Source of the DNA: Glomus cerebriforme
Taxonomy: Eukaryota; Glomeromycota; Glomeromycetes; Glomerales; Glomeraceae
Length of the DNA: 41,122 nucleotides
Assembly (NCBI GenBank): GCA_003550305.1
Contig: QKYT01000013.1
Span: 364,961 to 406,082, forward strand
Direction of reading: 5' to 3'
Shown here: piece after piece, positions 21,694 through 32,930 of the stretch
Position numbering within the stretch: the first letter of the stretch is position 1
Layout: each line of letters begins with the position of its first letter
The notes under the pieces: generated by a model
The model's database searches: none
Told to the model about the DNA's origin: nothing
What the model saw: only the letters and a program-made list of their open reading frames with translations
Made by a program: the position numbers and the translations under genes

Positions 21694-23688
21694 TATATAT
21701 ATTTTTTTCCTTACCTTTGATTTTCGTTAAAACATAAAAAAGTTTCTGCTTTTTTCACATTTTTATTCCTGTTTAACATAATCAGCATATTCCACCAAAT
21801 TTTCAGTTACATTATTCATAACAACTAAACAAATAAAAATGAATTAAGTATTAATTTTTTAAACAGCTCTAAATTAACCTTTATAGCATGTGACCTCTAA
21901 AAACACATCACCAAATATAATATTTTCATTGTTTCTTATGTGAAAAATGTATTAATGATGTAATAAGGGAACCCAAATTCATTTTTAGTGCTTACCTGTC
22001 TCTCTAATAAATAATGAATTTTACAAATCAAATTGTTTGTGACGTCATTAATCGATTTCCCATGTGAAATTTACTATTTATTGTTCGTATAAAAAAACCA
22101 TCAGTCTAGTTTAAACAAACTCTAAAAATATGTAAATGAAAATCAAATATAAAAAATTGAATTAAGTTGTTGAATTTAATAAAATGCATACCTTCGCGTT
22201 GTTTTCCCATCTCATTTATATTATCAATTACGGCATTGAATAGATAGAATTATTCTGTTGAATAAAAATTACATGATATACGTTCATAATTGGGGTTTAA
22301 TAATATTAATCAAGACTGAACCCAATTTTTTTTTCTGATTTTTTCTTTCTAAAAAAAAAAGAATCCAATTATTATTTTTCTTTTCAATGTCAGTTTTTTA
22401 ATCCCATAACTGATTGCGATTTTGAGTCACTAAAATTTACTCGTTAACTAATATCTAAAATCTATAATACAACAAATTTTGTTCTATTTCCAAGTTTTTG
22501 TAAGAGCAGTTTGTTCTACTCAAACTTTCTTACGATTAATATGATCCAAATCATCAGTAAATATCCAAAAAGAGGTTCAGAGAGTGGTGGAATGATCCAT
22601 TTAGGTAAACATAAACTTGTATAAAATAAAGCGAAAGTATGATATACTGGAAAGACGAAAGTAAAATCTATATTTATCTGAAACGTTGAACTTAGATTTT
22701 AGTGTCACATCCTATGTGTTCATTTTTTGCTACTTATTTTGTCACATGATTAATTTCTACAGGATACTGGTTTGATCACGTATTATGTAAACCAGGATAG
22801 ATTTTCGCGTTCAATAACTAAAATAAATGCAAATCTATATTCCAAAAAGGATTCTGCAAAAAGTTTAGCTTTTTTAATATTTAATTATATTTAATTGCTT
22901 CAGTCTTATGGGATAAGCAGAACATTTGAAATTTTATTAAGTTAATCGACTCATATGAGATTAATCGATAACAATTATTATTTATCTAATATTCATATGA
23001 TTAAAAGAACCTGCCTAAAATGGTATTCCTTGAAGCAAATAAAAAATTTCTCCGGTTTTACATGATTATCTTGCTTATGAATGTGAAATGACATAAAGGC
23101 TTGAAAGGGCTGAAAAATAGATTAAATGTACTCGTAACGCCAACAAGCAAGATTATTTATATTTCTAATACAATAATACGAAAATACTTTTTAGTTAGAT
23201 GCAAGATGATCTTTTGTTTCTACGGTTAAATAGAATAGTGAATAGTGATGTCAAAATTTTTTAAAAAAAATGCTAAAAACACGTTTATGCGTTAACATTT
23301 GTAAATCAAATGGGTATTTGCCAAAAGATTAATTAGTTTTTAATTATTATATAAATATAAATAATAACTTCTTTAATTTTTTTTTTTAAAATGATTTTTT
23401 TTTTAAACTAAAAATAACTATGCTTTTTTTGGATGCAAATTATACCTGTGACGCCATTAGTCACAGATAAAACCTTAATAGAACAATCATAACATTTAAG
23501 TCAACCAATCAGCATTACTGAGTACCCTAAAAACCGGTTACTTGTATTGTAAATATACATGAGATTACATCAGTTTATTATGCTCCTTTATCAAGAAATT
23601 GATAAACAAGAAATTATATATATAAACACCATTTTGTATCAAAAAAAAAATTTTTTTGAAACCTTTACGATATTTATGAATAATACAA
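21694..23688. other. Long AT-rich intergenic stretch
   Basis: No convincing gene on either strand. It has T/A homopolymer junctions near 23260 and 23380. A TATATATAAACA element at about 23618-23629 lies about 65 bases before the next gene's ATG and is its likely TATA box. Confidence 0.5.
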
Positions 23689-25469
23689 ATGATTGGCAAT
23701 AGCTGGATAGCGCGGGCTTCCATAAAGCTTGTCGCGACACTTTATTCTTCATTACCGATTATCTCTTGCATTTATTATTTTTCCTATGTTACAACCCGTA
23801 AATCATTCTTAATCGATTTGTTTCCAAATACTTTTTCTGCTGTTTTAATGAACACATCAATATCAGTGTTCTTGCATTATTGGTTGGGTTTCGAACTTGT
23901 TTTTCATTTGTATTTCCTAATGACAATTAAGAGATTTCAAAAGCAATTGCCTCCAGTTATCCCACCAAAGCATATACGAGCAGATTCATTATTTAACTGT
24001 CTTAATACTGTCGAAAATTTTGAAACTTGGCTTGAAGGTTGGTTCAAAGTTGGCAATAAAAAAACAAGATTCGATCAAATCTATAGAGGAAACATAGAAG
24101 AATGGTAAGTATTATTTGTGGCTAAATTTTGTACTATATGATGATCAAGCATGTGACATAAACTTTGAAATCAAACGTGATGATCTTAGCTCTATTTGGT
24201 TATTATTATTATTATAGGTTAGGTTGGAGCTTTTTTTCCAGTCCTATTGAAATAGTTCGTCAAAATACAGAATACATAAACGAATTATATGATATTATTA
24301 ACGTCATTGAGAATGAAAAGAGAGTCAAATTTCCTGAGGGATACAATCCTGATGTTAAATGTATTCGGTTGACATTAGATCCCGTTAAAGCTATTCCAAG
24401 ACCTTTTATATTTTATGTCGTATGTATTTCGTAAATTAATTTGTTATAAAATTTGTATATCATTTATTTAATTATATTTATTTATTTAGATGATTTTCAT
24501 TTTCAATTATATTAATTATATCGTTCTAAGAATTTTTGGTTTTGAACATTATGGATTAAATGAGAGTATTTTACACGGTTACTGGTCTAGTACACTTGAA
24601 TTCGATATTCAGGAGGAAACTAGCAAATTGGCACCATCACGAATAAGTTATTGGTATTATAATCCTAATGATAGCACACCTCTAAAAAAGAATCATCAAA
24701 AGAAGCAAAAGCAACAACCAATTGTATTTATTCATGGTGTTGGTGGTGGTTTATGGTTCTATATCAAATTTGTTAGGAGATTATACAAATTAAATCGGCC
24801 ATTATTCTTGGTTGAACTACCATATGTATCTATGAGAATGGTTGAGGATGTACCGACGATGGAAGAAACTGTACGAGAGATTGAAGAAATGCTCATATCA
24901 AAAGGTTTCTCTAAAGCCACATTTGTTGCCCATTCTTTAGGTACTGCGGTTTGTGCTTGGGTGATCAAAGAAGCAAGGAAACGTGTTGGTGGCTGTGTTT
25001 TAATCGACCCCATTTGTTTCCTATTGCATTATCCAGACGTGGCTTACAATTTTGTTTATCGTGAACCAATGGCTGCAAATGAGGTAAATAACAAGAAATG
25101 ATATATTCTTAAATTTTCTATATATTCTAATTACTTTTTATATTGAAGCACGCAACCCATCTATTTGCCTCAAGTGAACTATATATATCGTATTATTTTG
25201 CTCGTCATTTCCATTGGTTCCAATCTGCGCTTTACGTCCACCCACGTAATATTCTTCCAACCAATACACACGTTTATTTATCAGAACATGATAATATTGT
25301 TCCATCAACTGAAGTATATAAATATCTTGTGAAAAATAATGTTTCCGTTCATATGATGCGCGGATTGGATCATGCTAGTTATTTATTTCGACCGGATTGG
25401 GAGGATAAGATCATTAATGATGTATTGAGGTGTTGCAATGCACCAAGGAGAAGCTGGTACACATGGTAA
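23689..25469 (+). CDS. Membrane-anchored alpha/beta hydrolase
   Basis: Four exons (23689-24104, 24218-24419, 24490-25083, 25149-25469) join in phase to 510 aa. The N-terminal 95 residues hold two or three hydrophobic segments (LVATLYSSLPIISCIYYF; VFLHYWLGFELVFHLYFL), so the protein is probably bound to an internal membrane. A helical region follows (ENFETWLEGWF, LGWSFFSSPIEIVRQ). FIFNYINYIVLRIFGFEHYG comes before the catalytic domain. IVFIHGVGGGLWFY is the oxyanion-hole loop, VAHSLGTA the nucleophile elbow (Ser355), LSEHDNIVP the acid (Asp452) and GLDHASYL the catalytic His479. The layout fits fungal membrane hydrolases of unknown substrate, perhaps a lipid esterase. The triad is intact. There is a possible upstream ATG at 23677 in another frame with an eight-codon reading frame that overlaps this start. 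Confidence 0.85.
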
Positions 25470-26247
25470 TGATTAAACGAAAAGTTTTTTGGAATATTTG
25501 TGTCATATCAGTGTCAAAATACGCAAAAAAAACATAACAGGGATATATTTTATATTTTATATTTTCCTCCTTATTAATAATAACTTCTTTGTAAATTTTT
25601 TCTTTCGTACTTTGTTTTATAAATTCATTATACATAAAACAAAATGGGTGTCCATTATTCTATTAAAAGTTAATTAATTTTGTTAATGAAAGATAACAAT
25701 CAGAAATAGCGGGATGTGTTTTTAAATACAAATAATAAATAATGTGTGTAATATTATCCCTTAATGTATCGGAAAATTGCAGGCAAATTTGTGCGCAAAT
25801 TTCAACATTGTTTAACTATTTATATACTGTACATAAAATTTTATTAACTAACTAAATTTTTGTTTTTTACATTGAAAACACTATAAAATACATTATAAAA
25901 ATATTGTTTTTTTATAGAAACCAATTTTTCAGTAGTTGTCTTATAGGAAAATTTTTGTTCATGTAAAAATCTGTAAATTCCATAAAATTTTAAAATGTTA
26001 ATTGCATCATATTTCTCGTATATATATGCTTTAGAACTTTAATATTTACCCATGACATATATTACCTAATATTAGTTTCATAAGAGGTCCTACCCCCCCC
26101 CCTTAGGTAAGATTTTTTCAACCAATAATATTTAAATATATATATAGTATTAATTTTAACCAATAAAAATGCATAATTTTGTGTCACGTAAGATTTTGTT
26201 TTACCTCCACCCCCTAAAATATTACCTAATAAATGCCACGCCCCTTA
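25470..26247. repeat. Non-coding DNA holding copy 1 of an AT-rich dispersed repeat
   Basis: Bases about 25770-25990 match about 27600-27775 and 28085-28290. Shared words in order are GCAAATTT, AACATT..TTTAACTATT, ACATAAAATT, ATTAAC, ACATT(A/G)AAA, and GTTGTCTTATAGGAAAA near the end. A C10 run lies at about 26093-26102. No gene. Confidence 0.55.
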
Positions 26248-26401
26248 CAGTCGTCTCCCTTTATAGACACCTTCTGTATAAGCACTCCCTCAAGCATACT
26301 TTATTCAGTCCTGAACTTTTTATATAATAAATACCCCTTTTATAATGACTTTATTAGTTATAAGTATAATCACACTAATTATCAGGATCCATTCACTTAC
26401 C

Positions 26402-27159
26402 CAACAGTTATTTCATCAACAGTCATTTCACCAACAGTCATTTCCCCAACAGGATCATTTCATTGACAGTCATTTCACTGACAGTTATTTCTCCAACAGG
26501 ATTATTTTTCCAACAATCATTTCCCCAACATCTAATATACTTTACATTTTAATTATAATTTATACTTTTATGTGTCAATAATCAATGATTTATTACACTT
26601 TCTAAAATATCCTNCAAAAATTATTCTACTGTTTACTGTAATGCGAAATAAAATAAAAAAATGTAATAATTTTAGTAATATTTAATGTACTAACATCATA
26701 ATCTGATCCCAATAGGACCTTTTATATCCCTTAATATTAGATGTACATGTAGATAATTCTTGCTAGTATAAAAATAAAGATAAAATTAAAATTAAAAATA
26801 ATTATTAATTTTTTTTATTTATTAAAAGGATTAAACTTAAAATTGAAATAAAATATAAATAAATCTTAGTGTAGTAAAAAAAAAGTTAATAATTCAAAAT
26901 ATTAGTTTTTTTAATTTTTAATTCTTAAACTGTATATTTTATCTTATTTTTCATGAGAATAAATAAAAAATTATACAATAAATTAAGTGTTAATATTATA
27001 GAATAAAATTTTTTTGGATAAAATAATTTTTTTCTGTCAGGAAAATGATCGTTGGGGAAATGATCATGTCAGGGAAATGACTGTCGGTGAAATAATTGTC
27101 AGAAAAATGACCCTATCGGGAAAATAAATGTCGGTGAAATAATTATTAGGAAATAACCC
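26402..27159. mobile_element. Foldback-like element with tandem 15/15/17-bp repeat arms
   Basis: The left arm, 26402-26530, is a tandem series of units like CAACAGTCATTTCAC. The right arm, 27034-27159, is the same series on the opposite strand. In both arms unit lengths run 15, 15, 17, 15, 15, 17, 15, so the arms align in register as long inverted repeats around a 500-bp loop. A 13-bp direct repeat TATAATCACACTA lies outside the arms at 26365-26377 and 27183-27195. An undetermined base (N) sits in the loop at 26614. No coding capacity. Confidence 0.65.
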
Positions 27160-27382
27160 AGACCCCTAATCATCAGTCCATTTATAATCACACTACATCA
27201 CGTGATTAATATAATTTTGTACAACATGTGAATCTATTTATATGCAAATATGCAGAGTACGCCATCTATTCATTTGAAAAAAAAAACTATTTATTAGCTA
27301 TAAATCTTAAAATAAACCAAAGTGCAGTTAAGAAATTACAATTATATAATAAAGTAAATTTTACAAGTATATGTTATTATAT

Positions 27383-27401
27383 ATAATCACAGTGTGATTA
27401 T
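27383..27401. repeat. Palindrome ATAATCACA-G-TGTGATTAT
   Basis: A perfect dyad of 9-base arms around one central base, within the right subterminal part of the pogo-like element. It repeats the TATAATCACA word found elsewhere in these elements and may be a transposase- or protein-binding site. Confidence 0.5.
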
Positions 27402-27499
27402 AAAGTAAAAAATCTTAATATCAGATATAAGCACACCTCTCTATAAGCATACCATTTGGTGGTCTCGAAGGGTATGATTATAGAGGGGGATGACTGTAT

Positions 27500-27780
27500 A
27501 TATATTTCTTCTTATTTTACAACTTTGCTTAAGATTATAAAGGAGATTTAGAAGTCTGATTTTGACTTTATATATTACTAATTATTTAGTATTTAAAAAA
27601 AAATTGTATGTAAGATTATTTAACCTTTATTTACATTAAAATTTTATTAATTAACCAATTTTTTTTTTTAATTTTTTATATTAAAACATTAGAAAATATA
27701 TAATAAATGTATTAGTCTTAGTAAAAGTTAATTTTTTCAATAGTTATCTTATAGGGATAATTTTTGTTAGAGTTTCAGAA
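27500..27780. repeat. AT-rich dispersed repeat, copy 2
   Basis: It starts with TTACAACTTTGCTTAAG (about 27520), contains TTTATTAATTAACCAATTTT, and ends with ATAGTTATCTTATAGGGATA. It is colinear with copies at 25.8 and 28.0 kb. Confidence 0.5.
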
Positions 27781-27788
27781 AATTAATT

Positions 27789-27943
27789 AGGGTATTGCTA
27801 AACATTGCATGGGCGATCATTATCTTTATCAGCATTAGGATAGAACTTATGACAGAATTAAGAATACAAATGTAATTCTACCCAAAATACTATCCTAATG
27901 CTAGTAAAGGTAATGATTGCCCAGGTGATGTTTAGTAATTTTC
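27789..27943. mobile_element. 155-bp MITE-like inverted-repeat element
   Basis: The left part (TATTGCTAAACATTGCATGG, continuing to AGCATTAGGATAG) pairs with the right part over about 50 bases with a few mismatches. The element is bounded by AATTAATT at 27781-27788 and 27944-27951, a possible 8-bp target duplication of the size made by hAT transposases. The repeats are AT-only, so the duplication could be chance. Confidence 0.6.
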
Positions 27944-27951
27944 AATTAATT

Positions 27952-28440
27952 ATTTACATTTCTTATATACATATCCCAAAATTTTGAAATTTACATATTG
28001 TATATAATTTTTCTTATTCTATAACTTTACCTAATTTTTCAAGAAATGTTTTAAAGGTTAATTTCAACTTTACATATAAATTATTTAAAAAATTACATGA
28101 AATTTTGCATGCAAATTTTAACATTCTTTAACTATTACTATACATAAAATTCTACTAATTAACCTAAGTTTTTTTTTTATTTTTACATTAGAAATACTAT
28201 ATAAAACAAAATAAAAATATTAGCTTTATATAAAAACTAATTTATTTAATAGTTGTATTATAGGAAATATTTTTTTCCAAAATTAGCAAATCTTAAAAAG
28301 TTAATTACATCTTATTATTCATTTATATATTCTGAGAACTTGAATATTTCATATAATATATATCTTTTCTTATATTACAACTTTACTTAAGGTTTCAAAG
28401 ATGATTTAGAAGGCAGATTATATAAGCAAATATTTTTCTG
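27952..28440. repeat. AT-rich dispersed repeat, copy 3 and start of a further unit
   Basis: Bases 28085-28290 repeat the block seen at 25.8 and 27.6 kb (GCAAATTTTAACATT through AGTTGTATTATAGGAAA). Bases 28370-28410 (TATTACAACTTTACTTAAGG) repeat the head of copy 2, so units appear partly tandem, about 400-480 bases apart. Confidence 0.5.
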
Positions 28441-28937
28441 ATGTTTTTTTGATATGTAAAATTTTTAAGTAGATCATTACTAAATTCTGGCAAATTAATG
28501 ATTGGGCATCAAATTTTTTTTTTATTAATTAAATTTGATCTTGACTTTTAATATAAAAAATTTTTTTTACTATCTTAATTATTATTAATAAGTTAATTTT
28601 TTTTAATAATAAAATTGTATTTTTTAAAATTGCAAGTAAATTTAGATGCTAAACAGTTTAAGGAATAGTACATTATATTATTATAATATCATAATTCTGT
28701 CTCTTTCAATCATATCCTTTTTAGTTTTAAAATTAATATTTTAAATAGAACCATTTTTTAAGATCAATATACTGTAAATTAGAGAATTGATTAATTTAAG
28801 TTTAAAAAATACATATTATTAATTGTTATCTAATAAATTAATTTGAATTTAACTAAACTAGGTAGGAAACATTTTTGGAAACTGTTGTTAAGTTCGAAGC
28901 AAAAGATTTTAATTAGTATATAATTAACACTTATCTT
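28441..28937. other. AT-rich sequence without recognisable features
   Basis: No coding, RNA or clear repeat structure was found; only homopolymer runs and short AT palindromes. Confidence 0.4.
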
Positions 28938-29337
28938 ATATACTACCTTATCATAAATTACCAGATTTTATAAAAAATACTTAATAATATATATAAAAAT
29001 TGATGATTTTCATATTGCATAAAAGTTTATAAATTTCCAATAAAATTTATTTAAATTTTTTTTTATTTGAAAGCTAATCAATTGTAGTTTTAAAATATTT
29101 TTTAAAAAAATAGATATTTCTAAACTATAAAAAAATATTCTAGTTGTAAAGTATAAGTAAAACTTTTTTTATATGTTTTTTACATTTTTATATAATTGAT
29201 TTACTTTCAAATAAAAAAAAATTATTACATTTTATTAAAATTTGATAGACTTTTATATAACTTAAAAAATATTAATTTTACTATATATTATTAAATGATT
29301 TTTATAAAATCTAGTAATTTATGGTAGGGTAGTGTAT
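28938..29337. repeat. 400-bp imperfect inverted repeat (foldback)
   Basis: The left arm (from ATATACTACC; CATAAATTACCAGATTTTAT; TTTATTTGAAAGCTAATCAA) is complementary in order to the right arm, which ends at GGTAGTGTAT. Arms are about 165-185 bases and the loop about 60 bases. The pairing survives many substitutions, so it is probably an old MITE. Confidence 0.6.
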
Positions 29338-29880
29338 TTAATCCAATGAAACAAATTTTACTTTTATCAGATTTAATTATATTTAAAAATTATCATTTTC
29401 ATAAGGAAATTCATAGAAATTATCTGTTAAAAAAATATAATAAATTTTTAGCAGCTTGTACTATCTACTAATTGGATAATCTGTTTCTATGCCTTTGGCA
29501 CAGTGATTGCCATAGGGATTAAATCTAACTATCTCATCTTAACCTTTAAGTACTTAACCTTAATTCTAAGTAATTCTTACTCTAAACCTTATACCAATCT
29601 CTTTTTTTCTAACAATCATATATAAGATCTGCTAAAAGCAGGTCTTATACATGATACTTCAGATATCAACAAAGTTAAAAATACTTCAGTGATAATTGAT
29701 AAATTATTAAATAATGAAATATAAATTTTTTTTTAATTTCTCATAATAAAATAAATGGATCTCATCCCTATCTAGTTTACATAAATAAAAATCTAAAAAA
29801 TAAAAACTAATCTAAATTCTTATACTATAAACCTAATATAAGAATATGGCTAATACAGTATATCACTTCACAATGAGAGA
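29338..29880. other. AT-rich sequence with one strong hairpin
   Basis: Bases 29621-29649 (TATAAGATCTGC, TAAAA, GCAGGTCTTATA) form a stem of 12 pairs, one of them G-T. Otherwise nothing is recognised. Confidence 0.4.
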
Positions 29881-32800
29881 TAGCAACCAAACTGATTATC
29901 CAAAGAGTATCCTCTTCAATCCTTTAAAATAAGTTAAAAAAAAGCCTATCCTAACTCTCTGTACTATCAGATCTATCAAAAGGACCACTTGACCTAAAAG
30001 TTTTATCCAGAATATTTCTAACAAAAATGATTTAGATAACAAATTCAAAACATAGGTTGAAGCCAAAAATAGTATTCTTAAGTTCAAGTAGCATTGACAA
30101 GAGCATGTAACATTAGAACTTCATTATTGGGAGATGACATAGCCATGAAATAATAGCGGAATAGCCAAATTTTGTAGTAAAAGTTTTTTTGAAGAAAATC
30201 TACAGCAGAGCACAAAAGCTTTTAAGAAAAAGTAGCCAAAAGTTCTTGTGAATAGGAAAGGCTAAAAGAGAGTGAGAAATGAAGTTTTGTAAAATAAATA
30301 AAGGGCCAATTAGAGAATGTCATAGTAACAGGAGACCAAATATCTAGAGAGAAAAATTTATAGCATTTTGGATATTCAGATTTATTAAAGTTGGAACGTC
30401 AAAACTAAGATTCAGCAATAAAATCTAGAAGATTTTATTTAAACTAATTAAAAAGGATTAGAAAGTTATTAAAAGAAGGAGGCAGAAAGGCCAAAACTGG
30501 ATTGATAATGATATCAGAAGAGCAAGCTACTAAGTGAAAAAGTATTTCCAAAGTTAAACCATATAAGAAATATAAAAGTTCTATAGAAAGATATCTTGGA
30601 AAATGTATGGCTAAAACGTTCATAGTAAGAAATTCAGAGAATTAAAATTTATAGTGAAAGGAAGTGTAAATATCATGTCATTCCTATGCTTTAGAAGAGA
30701 AATTTGAGGAAGAAAAACAAAAACTTTAAGTAAAGATTAGGATAAATCCCAATCTATGAATAAAGTAAATGGAAAGAGAGAAGAAAATTATGAAAAAAAA
30801 TTAGAAAAATTCAAAAATAAAAAAAATTGAGAAAATAAGCTAAAGAGTCTGTATAATTATATAAATAATTATCAGAATGAAATGAAACTTTATGCAAAGA
30901 AAAAGTCAAATATTTATGTAAAATAAAATGAGCTAACTGCAACCAAAAGTAATATAAGTTGCAGTTTTTTCAATAAGGTATATGAGAACAGGAAACTATA
31001 GAATTGACAATGTTGATGACTAAAATAGAATCAGAATAAATGTGAAGATAAGCAGCATCAGAGATGATGGAGTATAAAAGAAGTAATGGTGTGAGTTCAG
31101 AAATGAAAGTATAAATAATTGGAAAGATAAAGCCATCCAGAAGTATTTCATCTTTTGTGAACTGAATCCAAGTGTAACTAAGCTAAGAATAATTGTCCAC
31201 AATTTTAAAAGAACTATCAATATAAAAATGGTAGTTGTTAGAATCAAAAGTTCAAAAATAAGATGAATTAATAGTTAGCAGAGATGGGAGAGAAGAACTG
31301 ATCATGTCAAAATTTGGAAAAATGTTAAGCTTGATATAAAGAAATATAAGTTGAGAAACTATAGTCTTGATCAAAAATTTAAATTGTATCATATTGCAAT
31401 TTTTAATGTGATACTTAGAAGATGTAGATAAGGTAATAGTATAGGTGAGATTGATAAATAGAGAACAAAAAATTGAACCTATCTTCTTTTTTTAGGAATC
31501 TGAAAGAAAAACATGGAAATTAGAATTTAACGAACAGCCAGAGCATTGATACAATGAGAGTAATTGCGATAAAAGAGTATAAGAAGCATCTGAAGGAGGA
31601 AGTGGAATCCAATGATCAATTAGAGCTGTATGAGATTTAGGAATAAATCTTGAAAGTAATGTGAGAAGATGAAGAAAACCAATTGGCAATCTATGAAAAA
31701 CTAAAATATTTATTGGGACGATTAAATAAGATCGTATTATAAGAGATATCCAGAAGATCTTTATTAAGAATATATTCAGGATGAAGATGGCAGGAGGAGG
31801 AAGAAAAGATATAAACAGTAGAGGCCAAAAGGGAATACTATTTGGGCGGAAAAAATTTGTAACGAAAAGAATAATAATAAGAAAATTCTCTTTAGTTTAT
31901 CAAATAAATACTATTATAAGAAAGTACCTGTAAATAAAATAAAATATTTTTGTTACAAAGGAAAGTTAAACAGAAAGAATGATGTGATTTTAAAATATCA
32001 TGAATAGGTATAAAACTACCAGTAATTGGAAATAAAAATAAATTTTTTTTTAAAATTAGGAAATTTGGACTAAAGGGATCAGTTTGTAATAGATAATGAG
32101 CAAAGAGAGGTTCATAAGGAATTTTGTAAAGAAGCCATATAAATCAAAAAATTTTTTGAAAGGAAGGAAGTAAAGTTAAACCCATTAAAAAGGTCAATAC
32201 TTGCTTGTTTTAGAAATTCATAATGCAAAGAAAAAAGTTTAAAATAAGAGGTGGAAAAAAGAGTCATGTTTGGAAAAGTAAAAACAAATTTAAATTTATT
32301 TTTAAAAAGTCTTTTAAAAGAAAACATAAAAGTATTGCTCTTAGTAAGGAAAACAAATATCACTTGAAAATGGAAAAGAAGTTTGAAAAAAAGTACAGTA
32401 TTATGTAAATAGAAAAGCTGTGAAAGTGAGGTATTTAAAATGAATAATTTCATTAAAAATAATGTAATTTTGCTTGAATTGATTATGAATAAAAGCTACA
32501 TTGAAACAAAGATTAAACTAGACATCTAAAAATTAGAAGGAAACATGAGGTAAAATAGAAGTAATAATAAATAAAGGAGGGAAGTCTATTAAGTGAGATA
32601 AAATCAGAGGAATGAGAAATAATAGAAAAAGTAATTAGAGAAGTAGAATCAATAATATTAGACATTAAATTATATTTCTTATGATTAACTGAGGTATTAT
32701 TAAGATAGTAAAATTCCTCCGTAATATTGAGGAGGAAAAGATTAGGGTAGAATTATCCATATACGTAAGATTGAAAAAAGAAATAGAATCTGAAAATGTA

Positions 32801-32930
32801 TAATGTGAAATTGTGGATAAATTAAAGTAACTTTAAAAATAGAAAGGTCATAAGGAGTAAGGGCTGAAGTATTGAGTTTCGTAAATAAAAGATCAAGATA
32901 AATAATCTAAAGGAGAGGAGAAATAATTTC
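29880..32930 (-). pseudogene. Decayed non-LTR-type retroelement, RNase H region, minus strand
   Basis: Read on the minus strand, the segment 31260-30838 keeps an RNase H type I pattern despite stops. FYIDSS (31226-31211) is the first acidic site, ISELTPLLLLYSII (about 31104) has the glutamate, IYSDSILVIN (about 31043) has the second aspartate, and KVSFHSDNYLYNYTDSLA (30900-30838) is the terminal His/Asp motif. Upstream frames (32453-32112 and 31689-31492; FIPKSHTALIDHWIPLPPSD) look like the linker between reverse transcriptase and RNase H in LINE-like elements. Downstream frames are the tail. The base bias (purine-rich on plus) covers the whole block and defines its extent. It has many stops and is not functional. 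Confidence 0.6.

Larger units (their letters stand above)
26248..27496. mobile_element. Pogo/Tc1-like TA-flanked non-autonomous element (1.25 kb), interrupted
   Basis: The left end CAGTCGTCTCCCTTTATAGA follows TA (26246-26247). The right end, read on the minus strand, is CAGTCATCCCCCTCTATAAT, followed by TA (27497-27498). These TIRs match the smaller element at 36133-36328 (CAGT..AACCTC..TATA). TA duplication and CAGT termini are typical of the Tc1/mariner-pogo group. There is no transposase. Most of its inside is taken up by the Foldback-like element. Confidence 0.6.

Noticed and set aside
26402..26530. CRISPR-like array
   Set aside because: There are no unique spacers between units, units are 15-17 bp and degenerate, the context is fungal, and an inverted copy forms a transposon-like arm.
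26233..26581. Two frames with Thr-Val-Ile-Ser or Gln-Ser-Phe-His repeats
   Set aside because: They are translations of the 15-bp repeat arm. Repeats of 15 bp stay in frame by chance, and the matching arm on the other side is inverted, so this is not a protein gene.
26614..26614. Undetermined base N as a biological signal
   Set aside because: It is a sequencing or assembly ambiguity, in an AT-rich loop of a repeat.
29490..29530. Possible tRNA-like segment (TGCCTTTGGCACAGTGATTG)
   Set aside because: I could not fit a cloverleaf with T-loop GGTTCRA and acceptor pairing.
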